Position numbers and translations under genes: made by a program | NCBI GenBank assembly: GCA_017654935.2 | Contig: CM065701.1 | Span: forward strand, 1,866,609 to 1,930,608 | DNA from: Phymorhynchus buccinoides | Taxonomy: Eukaryota > Mollusca > Gastropoda > Neogastropoda > Raphitomidae | Reading direction: 5' to 3' | DNA: 64,000 nt | Part shown: piece by piece, positions 29,401 to 34,371 of the stretch | Layout of the letters: every line of letters begins with the position of its first letter | Position numbering within the stretch: the stretch's first letter is position 1 | Notes under the pieces: model-generated | What the model saw: the letters and a program-made list of their open reading frames with translations, nothing else | What the model was told of the DNA's origin: nothing | The model's database searches: none

Positions 29401-30930
29401 TCAATGTGTGGGGAAGGAAGGACAACAGAATGCAAGGACAGAAATGGTGGGGGATGGAGGGCGGCTCTCAATGTGTTGGGAAGGAAGGACAACAGAATGC
29501 AAGGACAGAAATGGTGGGGGATGGAGGGCGGCTCTCAATGTGTGGGGAAGGAAGGACAACAGAATGCAAGGACAGAAATGGTGGGGGATGGAGGGCGGCT
29601 CTCAATGTGTGGGGAGGGAAGGACAACAGAATGCAAGGACAGAAATGGTGGGGGATGGAGGGCGGCTCTCAATGTGTGGGGAAGGAAGGACAACAGAATG
29701 CAAGGACAGAAATGGTGGGGGATGGAGGGCGGCTCTCAATGTGTGGGGAAGGATGATTGCATCGACTTCAAACATGTCCCACTTTTTGTGAATCGTCATT
29801 GGCCGTCTTTTCTTTTTCTTAGTTTTGTTTTCATTTTTAATGCATGAATATGTGTTTCCTTGTTTGTACTGTGCTTGTATGAGACCACGCTGTAATTTCT
29901 CTTAACGAGATAATAAAGAATTTTGGACTTTGACTTGACTTGACGCACACACATGAAGGCTGTGAGCACAATTGTACCACATGTATTTCACTGGCATATA
30001 TGCCGAAAGGGTTATGGGGCTGTCACACTGCATGCAAGTCAGTCCAACTGTGACATTTGTGAGGCATGATCTCTAAATGAATCTGATGAAATCCTACTGG
30101 TTTTGTTCACTGATATCAATGATGTAGTTCCCCGTACATGAATCTGATGAAATTTCTGTATTTGTGTATCACACATTTTATGAGATTCGTGTACTGGGGT
30201 CAACACGAGTACAGTGAACAAGAATATAATCATTTTAAGACGGAAGTATTTCTCGTGAATCATGCCTCACAGACGTAGTCGTATAGAAACTGCACATGTG
30301 TGGCAGTCCCTTAAAGACACACTGACGCACCACGATTAAGTCCCTTGGTTTTGTCTTGGTAGTTGTGACCCACATACAAATTCCCACAACTTGAAATTGA
30401 AGCTGCTCTTGATATTTCGGTTTGAATTTGGGGGCATTTATATGGGAGTCAGACCTGGTCAAAACAAGATTTCTTTCCAGCTATAAGGGAAAACACGTGA
30501 AACCCGTGATTTTGACAAGTGATCTGGTGGGTGTTTAAGGGAGAAAAGAAAGTTGTGATTTTTTGGCTAGCCCCAGTAAAAGGTGGGATTTAAGATAGAG
30601 GCACACACAAGATATGCCCCCCTCCCCACCACACATATGGACATGAAGCCTTTTCCCTACAACTCTATTTCTGTTTGTTGTTCTTCTCCCAGCCGGGGAA
30701 GAATCCCCTGGGGGACGGCAGGGAGGAGCACACCGGCTGCTGTTTTCTGCGACCCCGTCTTCAAGCCTCTGATGGAGAAGCACCACGCCATCAGCCGTCT
30801 CCCCAGCAGGGGCAGGGCCCGGGGGAGGGGGGGCCGAGGGGGTGGGAGGGGGAGGGGAGGAGGCAGGGGGAGAGGGGGGAGGGGCAAACCCAAGGACAAG
30901 ATGGCTCAGCTGGCTGCCTATTTCGTGTGA
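950..30930 (+). CDS. TOP3B: DNA topoisomerase 3-beta, C-terminal 13 exons (5' part outside window)
   Basis: Type IA topoisomerase. The family cuts one strand of DNA or RNA through a 5'-phosphotyrosine link and, in animals, works with TDRD3 and FMRP on mRNAs and R-loops. Thirteen exons with matching GT-AG boundaries and phases were joined by eye: 950-1084, 2027-2139, 2831-2922, 8331-8439, 8766-8849, 13098-13218, 15982-16164, 18229-18438, 19218-19435, 21440-21620, 23436-23635, 27205-27307, 30693-30930. They total 1,987 nt, one more than 662 codons. They align end to end with residues ~200-862 of vertebrate TOP3B. Visible landmarks are [16 protein letters not shown], the active-site segment [25 protein letters not shown], CxxC zinc ribbons in exons 10-13, and an RGG-rich tail ending in AAYFV. 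The N-terminal Toprim domain is not in the window. Exon 13 has a one-base insertion (see its entry). Family assignment is certain; intactness is not. Confidence 0.96.
1085..1650 (+). repeat. TOP3B: donor-edge array downstream of TOP3B exon 1
   Basis: Seven to eight units of ~65-80 bp. Each repeats the last ~60 bases of exon 1 (gagagacacgataaaatac and on to ataaacacacag) followed by a GTGTG donor context. A further decayed copy sits at 1715-1780 after a TG tract. Confidence 0.9.
2027..2139 (+). CDS. TOP3B: TOP3B exon 2 of window
   Basis: Encodes [20 protein letters not shown] and on to IIKSGDKA plus two bases of a Cys codon completed by exon 3. Acceptor ctgtcag; donor GTGAGA at 2140. It corresponds to the LLLDWDRVRVFDREIAQMF region of vertebrate TOP3B. 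One diverged copy of its 3' half lies about 75 nt downstream. Confidence 0.93.
2207..2292 (+). repeat. TOP3B: single diverged copy of TOP3B exon 2 end
   Basis: The stretch gggatgtgacccagacgttt and what follows parallels the exon 2 3' end, including aagcatgg, but the donor has decayed to GCAAGA. Confidence 0.75.
2466..2830 (+). repeat. TOP3B: two acceptor-edge copies of TOP3B exon 3 with TG tracts
   Basis: Copies at about 2484-2535 and 2626-2692 resemble exon 3 from the acceptor to ctcaacactg. They are separated by (TG)n runs, and the 2695-2790 tract is almost pure TG. On the plus strand these are repeat-derived frames, not genes. Confidence 0.8.
2831..2922 (+). CDS. TOP3B: TOP3B exon 3 of window
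   Basis: Encodes [20 protein letters not shown] and on to [10 protein letters not shown], with phase 2 in and phase 1 out. The [15 protein letters not shown] stretch is highly conserved in the family. Acceptor tgtttcag. Two partial copies of its first half, each with a similar acceptor context, lie upstream among TG repeats. The donor is GTCAGT, weaker than the others. Confidence 0.94.
3050..3842 (+). repeat. 77-bp tandem repeat, ~10 copies, TOP3B intron 3
   Basis: Near-identical units of gagagagagacagacaatct type with ttgttaatcatggagatag. There are only single-base differences between units (ttgagg/ttaagg), which implies recent expansion or ongoing homogenisation. It is not obviously derived from an exon. 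Confidence 0.9.
3962..8330 (+). repeat. TOP3B: acceptor-edge array of TOP3B exon 4, ~64 copies
   Basis: Units of 67 or 72 bp. Each contains gtgttctaacag (a 3' splice site), tcctcaccatgcagactgtc and ctctacatccag, then tattctgtgataactg. The two lengths differ by a 5-bp insertion (caccacaccatg versus caccatg). The real exon has ctagctgagc where the units have a shorter version, so the array amplified from a variant founder. It occupies most of intron 3. Confidence 0.93.
8331..8439 (+). CDS. TOP3B: TOP3B exon 4 of window, carries the catalytic tyrosine
   Basis: Encodes [20 protein letters not shown] then [16 protein letters not shown]. The Tyr of YPRTET is the family's nucleophile (Tyr336 in human TOP3B). 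The acceptor ctgacag sits at the 3' end of a 4.4-kb array in which the same acceptor and the first ~30 exon bases are repeated about 64 times. The donor is AA|GTAAGT. Entry phase 1 and exit phase 2 fit the neighbours. Confidence 0.96.
8473..8548 (+). repeat. TOP3B: single copy of TOP3B exon 4 end
   Basis: Repeats agctaccccagaactgagac and aactcctaccctgataactt with a decayed donor (aaataagt), 30 nt after the authentic donor. Confidence 0.8.
8549..8700. repeat. (ATC)n microsatellite
   Basis: Interrupted cat/atc trinucleotide run between exons 4 and 5 of TOP3B. A short run also precedes it at about 8453-8480. Confidence 0.9.
8766..8849 (+). CDS. TOP3B: TOP3B exon 5 of window
   Basis: Encodes [20 protein letters not shown] then QEGLKQP(K), matching GSLRQQANHPYWADTVKRLL of the family. 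Acceptor tgtcag; donor AA|GTAAGG. The last 18 exon bases together with the donor are the seed of a ~44-unit array that follows directly. Confidence 0.94.
8831..10915 (+). repeat. TOP3B: donor-edge array of TOP3B exon 5, 47-bp unit, ~44 copies
   Basis: Each unit carries the last 18 exon bases (gggcctcaagcaacccaa), the donor GTAAGG and ggctgtggtgtatgtgtgtg. Two interleaved variants, gggcctc (the exon version) and gggcgtc, mark internal spread of a mutation. One unit (about 10165) has a caag duplication. About 44 complete 5' splice sites follow the authentic one. Confidence 0.93.
10916..11204 (+). repeat. longer derivative units of the exon 5 array, first part
   Basis: The array switches to ~83-bp units that add acaacaggggctgttagtca and ccatagttcttgtcatcaac. 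This is a second-order repeat grown from the 47-bp one. It is interrupted by the foldback element at 11208. Confidence 0.85.
11208..11442. mobile_element. foldback MITE, TA target duplication
   Basis: A 235-bp element that is almost one continuous inverted repeat. The left arm starts TCGATGGCTTGGAGTC and the right arm ends in its complement. The central arms pair through tgactgc/gcagtca around aaatataaaaag. It is flanked by TA on both sides (11206-11207, 11443-11444). Neighbouring array units supply the empty site ccatatgtcttgtc, which confirms the insertion point. Tc1/mariner-type non-autonomous element; no coding sequence. Confidence 0.85.
11459..12385. mobile_element. piggyBac-like non-autonomous element, TTAA target
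   Basis: Flanked by TTAA at 11455-11458 and 12386-12389. The ends are CCCTCTTATGC and its approximate complement ending AAGGG, typical of piggyBac. The 927-bp interior has short broken frames and no recognisable transposase. Array units at 12400-12880 show the empty site cattaacaccacg. It sits 13 nt from the foldback element in the same original repeat unit. Confidence 0.8.
12386..12890 (+). repeat. 76-bp units of the exon 5-derived array, second part
   Basis: Six units with cctcaaacaacaggggctgt, ccatatgtcttgtcattaac and accacgtggtgtatg. They continue the array broken by the two insertions. Each unit holds cacgtg. Confidence 0.88.
13098..13218 (+). CDS. TOP3B: TOP3B exon 6 of window
   Basis: Encodes [18 protein letters not shown] then [22 protein letters not shown], including the invariant GDHPPI motif of type IA enzymes. 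Acceptor attcag; donor GTGAGT. Two diverged copies of its 3' half lie within the next 180 nt. Confidence 0.95.
13219..13400 (+). repeat. TOP3B: two copies of TOP3B exon 6 end
   Basis: Stretches at about 13247-13300 and 13327-13392 repeat gagtcagagctggaccat and gactacatcacacgacac. The second keeps ttcattgcttctgt, a decayed donor. Confidence 0.85.
13560..15530 (+). mobile_element. non-LTR retrotransposon 3' ORF fragment interrupted by a minisatellite
   Basis: The frame at 13668-13775 reads [20 protein letters not shown] and [15 protein letters not shown]. This is the conserved C-terminal region of LINE polyproteins, where RPQKRF..QLK precedes a W..A..R..WR motif. After the minisatellite, 15400-15480 reads YPCPSC then, after a frame break, GLFSHQRAC, the matching C-terminal zinc finger. 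The remnant lies in TOP3B intron 6. It is dead (frameshift, stop) and only the 3' end is present. Confidence 0.7.
13780..15372 (+). repeat. 80-bp minisatellite, ~20 copies, inside LINE remnant
   Basis: Exact 80-bp period starting gtcaaccaggcagggcgctg. Copies are nearly identical: one C/T variant recurs at 14275 and 14755, and a gac/aag variant appears in late units. It lies within the LINE reading frame between the WR motif and the zinc finger. The period is not a multiple of 3, so it cycles through frames. Confidence 0.93.
15680..15875 (+). repeat. TOP3B: two acceptor-edge copies of TOP3B exon 7
   Basis: Copies at about 15690 (tcctaactgccagtatgcat) and 15815 (tcctaactgccagtacctac, then gggtcggagcag) precede the authentic exon. 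Confidence 0.8.
15982..16164 (+). CDS. TOP3B: TOP3B exon 7 of window
   Basis: 61 codons, phase 0 at both ends: [20 protein letters not shown], then [17 protein letters not shown] and an acidic stretch ending NVDE. It matches HDCKYLQSTISFRIGPELFT in vertebrates. Acceptor cttcag; donor GTATGA. Partial copies lie on both sides (start copies at 15690-15870, end copies at 16190-16330). Confidence 0.95.
16165..16330 (+). repeat. TOP3B: copies of TOP3B exon 7 end
   Basis: Two copies of gaggaggtgccgaccctgaa and gaagaacaccatgctgaac occur within (GATGGT)n-rich sequence downstream of the donor. The second fuses into a copy of the exon 8 start at 16330. Confidence 0.85.
16331..18228 (+). repeat. TOP3B: acceptor-edge array of TOP3B exon 8, ~14 copies
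   Basis: Units of ~125-130 bp: gctgatccatgtcag acceptor, ~73 exon bases beginning gtgaaattagtggagcgaca, then a (TTGA)n spacer. The first two copies are older and diverged; later ones are nearly identical. Units at 17100-17560 carry odd short insertions that look like sequencing noise. Confidence 0.92.
18229..18438 (+). CDS. TOP3B: TOP3B exon 8 of window
   Basis: 70 codons, phase 0: [20 protein letters not shown], then [20 protein letters not shown], ending LVHGYQK. GIGTDAS is a hallmark of type IA topoisomerases. Acceptor tgtcag; donor GTGGGG. The first ~73 exon bases plus acceptor are repeated about 14 times upstream. Confidence 0.96.
18439..18575 (+). repeat. TOP3B: single copy of TOP3B exon 8 end
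   Basis: About 18516-18562 repeats ccaaccggtttgtgctgatg and catgtctaccagaaggtggg, parallel to the exon end and its donor. Confidence 0.75.
18832..19163 (+). mobile_element. tRNA-derived SINE
   Basis: The head resembles a tRNA promoter: agtggcacagtggtagcac (A-box-like) and gagttcgaacctgg (B box). The core contains ctttcggatgagacgataaa, a segment seen in several invertebrate SINEs. The tail includes an A run and ends gactata. It is flanked by TAATGTAG at 18824-18831 and 19164-19171, a likely target-site duplication whose first two bases may belong to the element. Located in TOP3B intron 8. Confidence 0.75.
19218..19435 (+). CDS. TOP3B: TOP3B exon 9 of window
   Basis: Encodes [20 protein letters not shown], then [20 protein letters not shown], ending GRPMS plus AG of an Arg codon. 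Acceptor ggcag; donor GTAGGA. The last ~85 nt plus donor recur about seven times downstream amid long G tracts. Confidence 0.95.
19805..20065 (+). repeat. TAG/GTA-rich minisatellite
   Basis: Higher-order repeat of tgtactagtagtgatagtag and taatggtgttaatgg blocks nested between exon 9 copies. Confidence 0.85.
20370..20441 (+). repeat. very long poly-G tract
   Basis: 56 consecutive G (20370-20425), one A, then 15 more G, inside the exon 9 donor array. Shorter G runs occur at 19715, 20080, 20240 and 20527. The true length is likely uncertain in any assembly. Confidence 0.9.
21150..21439 (+). repeat. TOP3B: three acceptor-edge copies of TOP3B exon 10
   Basis: Copies at about 21150-21210, 21215-21290 and 21322-21420 repeat the exon 10 start and preceding ctctatgacgtgtc. 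The nearest (gtgtggcaagtgccgtcgct) is almost identical to the exon for ~75 nt before diverging at gatttgactg. Confidence 0.88.
21440..21620 (+). CDS. TOP3B: TOP3B exon 10 of window, first zinc ribbon
   Basis: Encodes [20 protein letters not shown], then [20 protein letters not shown], ending [10 protein letters not shown]. The CGKC and CSVCD pairs form the first C-terminal zinc ribbon. The acceptor caccag is preceded by three copies of the exon start. The nearest, at about 21331, keeps a usable acceptor and ~75 exon bases. Confidence 0.95.
21664..21805 (+). repeat. dispersed repeat, copy A
   Basis: Shares ggatcttttgtacaaatagt and cttcctctaatctgtcactc with two other loci: 31007-31135 in the same orientation and 32182-32287 inverted. 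Unknown family. Confidence 0.75.
21990..22931 (+). repeat. TOP3B: 77-bp array, diverged acceptor-edge copies of TOP3B exon 11
   Basis: Twelve near-identical 77-bp units. Each has gtgtgtgcag, then cctgtcttctatgtccatac, tgtacaacaatccccgccac and attcaaggac. The parts parallel the exon 11 start (cccgtactgctacaacaacc and ttcaaggac), so the founder was an old exon copy. All three forward frames are open because the unit lacks stops; they are not genes. Confidence 0.85.
23436..23635 (+). CDS. TOP3B: TOP3B exon 11 of window, zinc ribbons
   Basis: Encodes [35 protein letters not shown] and [20 protein letters not shown], ending ACN(K). The Cys pairs CPYC, CNEC and CVEC match vertebrate TOP3B. Acceptor ctccag; donor AA|GTGAGT. 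A diverged start-copy array lies at 21990-22931, about 500 nt upstream. An end-copy array of ~30 units starts immediately downstream. Confidence 0.95.
23636..25905 (+). repeat. TOP3B: donor-edge array of TOP3B exon 11, ~30 copies
   Basis: Units of ~45-80 bp with gaccctgtgtcagcccccag, gtggagaatggcctgcaaca and donor AA|GTGAGT, then cctgtgtattgtggtgccac. Several units are internally deleted, which gives an irregular ladder. About 30 copies of an intact 5' splice site follow the authentic one. Confidence 0.93.
26000..26056 (-). mobile_element. SINE tail fragment (same family as 18832)
   Basis: Reverse complement of the SINE 3' part: tgtgaaattcgggttgctcc and cacctggagagtg match the tail at 19110-19163. 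Confidence 0.75.
26060..26259 (+). repeat. ~30-bp array before TOP3B exon 12, left half
   Basis: Units of gcttgcatagtcacaggtgt and gtttgtctgt, about six copies. The array continues at 27110-27200 after the hAT-like insertion. The cacaggtgtg step loosely resembles the exon 12 acceptor; derivation from the exon is uncertain. Confidence 0.8.
26260..27109 (+). mobile_element. hAT-like element, internally deleted, 6-bp target duplication
   Basis: Ends CAGAGTTGCATCTAGG and its exact complement, flanked by TAGTCA at 26254-26259 and 27110-27115. The surrounding array gives the empty site gcatagtcacagg. Inside, 26566-26610 reads [15 protein letters not shown] then a stop, followed in another frame by an acidic Ser/Thr-rich stretch (26715-26900). 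KRK..LLDFF openings are common in hAT-type transposase and ZNF862-like proteins. No catalytic domain remains. Confidence 0.75.
27110..27200 (+). repeat. ~30-bp array before TOP3B exon 12, right half
   Basis: Three units of tagtcacaggtgtgtttgtc type leading directly into the polypyrimidine/acceptor of exon 12. Confidence 0.8.
27205..27307 (+). CDS. TOP3B: TOP3B exon 12 of window
   Basis: Encodes [20 protein letters not shown] then [14 protein letters not shown], matching CNVVAHCFENAHRVRVSADT in vertebrates. The CEEC pair is part of the last zinc ribbons. Phase 1 in (one base), phase 0 out. Acceptor ctccag; donor GTAAGC. A 17-18-bp array built from the first intron bases begins at the donor. 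Confidence 0.93.
27308..27575 (+). repeat. 17-18-bp array starting at TOP3B exon 12 donor
   Basis: About 15 units of aacacaaagcctcactg. It starts three bases into the intron, so the seed is the intron side of the donor (GTAAGCACAAAGCC). Confidence 0.9.
27576..27660 (+). mobile_element. possible SINE head (tRNA-like B box)
   Basis: gttaagacattcgcctgcc and caggttcaaattccggcc resemble tRNA-derived A and B boxes. No complete element is delimited. Confidence 0.35.
28210..28325 (+). repeat. dispersed repeat (SINE-like core), copy 1
   Basis: Shares acacatgtaaaaatccctcg, gcagttaaaggtcgacg and accaaattgatta with the minus-strand copy at 61915-62150. Confidence 0.65.
28785..28870 (-). repeat. G/C-rich dispersed repeat, copy 1
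   Basis: On the minus strand this resembles 41325-41447: aaaatcc, then gcaaggc, ggggtccaggggc and caatgcccccc. Probably the terminal part of a transposon family; family not identified. Confidence 0.5.
28943..29755 (+). repeat. 67-bp tandem repeat, 12 copies
   Basis: Exact period 67 with ggacaacagaatgcaaggac and agaaatggtgggggatggag. Copies differ by isolated single bases. All three forward frames are open through the array, producing spurious 250-330-codon frames. TOP3B intron 12. Confidence 0.93.
29756..30692. other. TOP3B intron 12 remainder, mostly unrecognised
   Basis: The segment at 29905-29945 (ataataaagaattttggact then repeated ttgac) looks like the 3' tail of a non-LTR element. The rest (29950-30680) shows only a short duplicated gaatctgatgaaat and no gene. 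Confidence 0.45.
30693..30930 (+). CDS. TOP3B: TOP3B terminal exon with RGG box; one-base frameshift
   Basis: The exon begins [16 protein letters not shown]. The conserved continuation [16 protein letters not shown] is only readable in the next frame, because the T run at 30743-30746 has four T where three would keep the frame. After the shift the sequence reads through [13 protein letters not shown], a Gly/Arg-rich RGG box, to [12 protein letters not shown] and TGA at 30928-30930. RGG boxes bind RNA in this protein. Taken literally the exon would run into an unrelated frame and lose the last zinc ribbon and the RGG tail. A homopolymer sequencing error is the simplest explanation. A real lesion or polymorphism is possible. 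Confidence 0.9.
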
Positions 30931-31006
30931 TGACAGAGAGAGAGAAATGTTACACTGTTTTTGTGTGCACATGTTCTTTTTTAAACAATGATTCTCCCCG
31001 TGGGGA

Positions 31007-31138
31007 TACCGGGGGGTCTTTCATAAAAATAGTTCCCCCACCTTCTGGAAGTTCTGTGCTTGAAGCTTCCTCTAATCTGCCACTGTCTTTGGCTCTGCCT
31101 TTTCCCTTTGCTTTCTGTCATCTACTATCTTTCTGACT
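31007..31138 (+). repeat. dispersed repeat, copy B
   Basis: Matches 21664-21805: atagttcccccaccttctgg, agttctgtgcttgaagc, ttcctctaatctgccac. It begins ~80 nt after the TOP3B stop, so it is probably in the 3' UTR or just beyond. I see no AATAAA between the stop and 31500. Confidence 0.75.
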
Positions 31139-31513
31139 TATTGGCCCATTCTCCTGCCTTTTTTCCAAAAAATCCTTCCAAGTAATTTTTCTCCTTTGAG
31201 CTCCTCCGAAATCGGAATGTATCGGCTGTACGCAGCAGGGAGACCAGTGAAAACTGAAAACCGGACACATCCGCACCTTACCCATTATGGCCCTATGGCC
31301 TGGGAACGCAGAAGCAGAAGAAGAAAACAATGATGATGCCTGGGGGAGGGAACGCTTGGCTTGTTTTGCCAATGAGGCTTTATGCTGAACATTCTCTGCC
31401 CCTGTCTCGTGCACCGAGATGCCAACGCCACCTACTTAAGATTGTCTCCCTTGCCTGTCAGGAACTAGCATATAGCCACAGAAAGTTATCTGCCCCTGAC
31501 TCATCACTAGGTG

Positions 31514-32175
31514 CAGACCTGCCTACTGCTACGATTTGGCCGTAGCAGCTACGAAAATAAAGCTTTGCTACGGAGCTACAGCAACCTTAACGTTGCTACG
31601 GAAAAGAAAACAAATGCCGCATTTTATTTTTGCTTATGCCGTTCCCGGTTTTGTCTGTTTCTAAGAGCAGACGCCGTGTCACGCGCGATAACCTAGTCAC
31701 TTCCGTTTTTATCAAAGTGACTGCGCATGCGTTCTTATTACTTTCTCTGAACAAAATGGCAGACTCCAGCAGCAGTAGCGATTCGGGAGATGTTTCAAAC
31801 TAAGAAAAACGAACCCAAACCAGAAAACGAAAATCATCTGGCACACCATCTTGTTCTAAGAAAAAACATCGGCCTGCCGCACAAGTTTTCAAAATAGTTT
31901 ACACTGAGGAGTGGCCTTGCATCGTCAGAGGTGGACTCGGTGCGAACCATGCTCACTGCAGTGCAACCTCTGCCATGCGGACTTCTCTGTGAATCATGGC
32001 GGTAGAGACGATTGCCGTCAACACGTTCAATCGGCGAAACATAAGCAGTGCGTTTCGGCTCAGGAAGAGAACAAATCGATTGCCGTCATTTGTGGATGCT
32101 ACGAAAAAATTTGCCATGCTACTGAAAATTGATGGCTGGGCTACTGATTTGGAAAATTCCAAGTAGGCAGGTCTG
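31514..32175 (+). mobile_element. hAT-like element remnant with zinc-finger ORF fragment
   Basis: Ends CAGACCTGCCTACT and its complement, flanked by TAGGTG at 31508-31513 and 32176-32181. From 31755 a frame reads MADSSSSSDSGDVSN then a stop. It continues with a basic stretch and YTEEWPCIVRGGLGANHAHC. After a one-step frame change it continues as CNLCHADFSVNHGGRDDCRQ then HVQSAKHK. This W-P-C / C..C / HGGR..D / H..S.KHK arrangement is the N-terminal zinc finger found in hAT-type and derived proteins. The element is broken by a stop and a frameshift and lacks a transposase core. It is a sibling in structure (CAG ends, 6-bp TSD) of the element at 26260. Confidence 0.75.
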
Positions 32176-32181
32176 TAGGTG

Positions 32182-32287
32182 GCATAGGCAGAGTCAAAGA
32201 GAGAGACAGATTAGAGGAAGTTACAAGCACAGAACTTCCAGAAGGTGGGGGAACTATTTATACAAAAGATCCCCCACGGGGGAAATT
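32182..32287 (-). repeat. dispersed repeat, copy C (inverted)
   Basis: Reverse complement of copies A and B (agattagaggaagttacaag and agaaggtgggggaac). It abuts the target duplication of the hAT-like element. Confidence 0.75.
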
Positions 32288-32309
32288 AGTATAAACCCCC
32301 ATTGTAGTA

Positions 32310-32490
32310 CAGTCAGACCTGTATGTTAAGACGTCCAAAAAGTCAGTCTTAAATTGGAGGGGTCTTAAGTATAATAGCGGAGGTGGGGTTCATACATAAG
32401 TTATAGTAAGATGCATTACATCTGTGCAAAAAAAAAAAGTCTTAAATGAGAGGTCTTTTAACGGAGGATCTTACAGCAGAGGTTTGACTG
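32310..32490. mobile_element. mariner-type MITE, TA target
   Basis: 181 bp with imperfect terminal inverted repeats beginning CAGTCAGACCTG and CAGTCAAACCTC, flanked by TA on both sides. Internal gtcttaa motifs recur. Non-coding. Confidence 0.75.
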
Positions 32491-32909
32491 TATCTTTTCA
32501 GTTGTTAGTTCCTGAGCGAAGCAGGGAACTATTGGGGTTTTGTCCATCCTGACACCAAAGTCAAATAAGCGTGCAATTTTTTTTAAATTTTAAGCAAAAA
32601 TGGGTTTTTTTGGGTTTTTTTGAACTCACACTTTTGGGGGTTTTAAATGTGGAGTACCTTGCATGCTACTTATTTTTAATTGAAAAAGGTATGCTTGGAC
32701 ACATCAAAGTGCATTAGTAATGTTTGTACATTCATGCGTTATGTAGAGAGAACTGTGCATGTAGAGGGCTAGGAAAGCTTGTGGATTCACAGTGAAGACA
32801 AACCAGGTCGACTGCGGGATCCTGGGAAACTGCGGAACTGACCTTGCTGGTGGAGGAAGAGGATCCTGGGTGAAGGGAGGAAACCGTGACCAGGTTGGGG
32901 CATAGTGTA

Positions 32910-33121
32910 TTGGCCACTGCAACTAGGGTTATTAACGCCCTTGACAGTGAGAGTTAAGCCCTTGTTGGTCAGTATCCAAAAGGGCATTCACTCTTGCAAA
33001 AGGCAGCCATTTAGTGGCCTCAAATAGGGCTATTGGCGAGAGATACGCCCTTGTTTGGTCAGTACTCAAACATCTACCAAGGGCATTCACTCTTGCAAAA
33101 GGTGGTCGTTGCAGTGGCCAA
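32910..33121. mobile_element. foldback MITE, TA target
   Basis: 212 bp with terminal repeats TTGGCCACTGCAAC and its complement, flanked by TA at 32908-32909 and 33122-33123. The interior holds two diverged copies of gggcattcactcttgcaaaa. Confidence 0.75.
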
Positions 33122-33881
33122 TAGACCCGCGTCACACTGAAGAGAAGCTGAGTTGAAGTAAAGTTGAGAGAAGGTTGCAGTGTATCGGATTAACTCATTC
33201 AAGTCGTTCGGGCCATATATGTCCGGACTTAATAGATAACTCAATTTGATGCATTTGCTTCAAGGGAAGTAAATCTGTATGTACACCATACTTTGTCACT
33301 TCTAAACTCACTTCGCTTCCTTAGACCACAATTTTGTCTCTGACTTTGCTTTTGTAGTGGTTTGTTGTGGGGAAACCAATCGATGTGGAGAGTTTTTCTA
33401 TATAAAGTCTATATATATACAAAAAATTCTGATCTACCACTTCCCTATGTCTAAACCTGAAGTAAAAACCTGTAATCTTCTTTCATTTCTCTTTTTGTTT
33501 ATACATGTATCATGTATGTTTTGTTTGTGTGTATGCAGGCATGAGATTGAGAAATTATGATTTAAGCTGAAAAAAGGTCGAAGCCCCCTGAAACTGAAGC
33601 CTTTTAGTAATCTAAGCCTTGAAAACAGCATCAGAAGTAGAATTGATATATTTAGTTCATTTGTATTCACTCATTAGAAGAATTGCTATACTCGGTTAGT
33701 CTCTTTTTTCATCTTAAAAAAATCACCTCTGGGGCCATCAAAAAGCCTGAAATCAGCCTAAAGCCTGAAAAATCTCATGCCTGGTATGGCTGGAGTGATT
33801 TGTGAGTTTTTTAATCATTCAAAATCGTTGCAATGCGAATGAGTGAAGCTTGGTTATGGATTGTACGTAGGAAGCAATGTC

Positions 33882-33995
33882 TGGGTGTTTGCCATTTGCG
33901 TTGCCTGCCTGGTTGTTTGCCATTTGCGTTGCCTTCCTGGGTGTTTGCCATTTGCGTTGCCTGTCTGGGTGTTTGCCATTTGCGTTGCCTGCCCG
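33882..33995 (+). repeat. ~33-bp tandem repeat, 4 copies
   Basis: Units of gggtgtttgccatttgcgtt gcctgc type. Intergenic. The surrounding 33124-33881 and 33996-34371 show no gene or element that I recognise. Confidence 0.85.
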
Positions 33996-34371
33996 TCCCT
34001 ATTGATGCTCGGTGCAGCAACAAAACGCACAATGTTTCGCAGCCTGGTGCAGACCTGGTTACTCTACTATTTTCCAGTAGTATTCTACTCAATTTGGACC
34101 TCTGCTACTCTTCAAAATTGATCAGTAACACTCTTTAATTGTTGATTGCTACTCATTTTCGGTGAGCAGTGTTTGGTGATTCTAATCAATGATTCTAATC
34201 AATAGGACTACACATTTCTCGCCAGAACTACTAATTTCAGCTATCCAGACTACTCAAGACTGGTTTAGGGGGTAAACAGGTCTGCTGGTGTTCATGCGTT
34301 TATCACTGTAGTGATGCATCTGTACAGAATGGTTTGCCATTGTACTTTCCTGGAATGCGTGTGGGTATACC

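Noticed and set aside
28846..29847. Open frame of 333 codons over the 67-bp array
   Set aside because: Repeat artefact; two other frames are equally open.
31911..32132. Independent small zinc-finger gene
   Set aside because: It lies between terminal inverted repeats with a target duplication, is frameshifted relative to its upstream half and has a stop; it is a transposon remnant.
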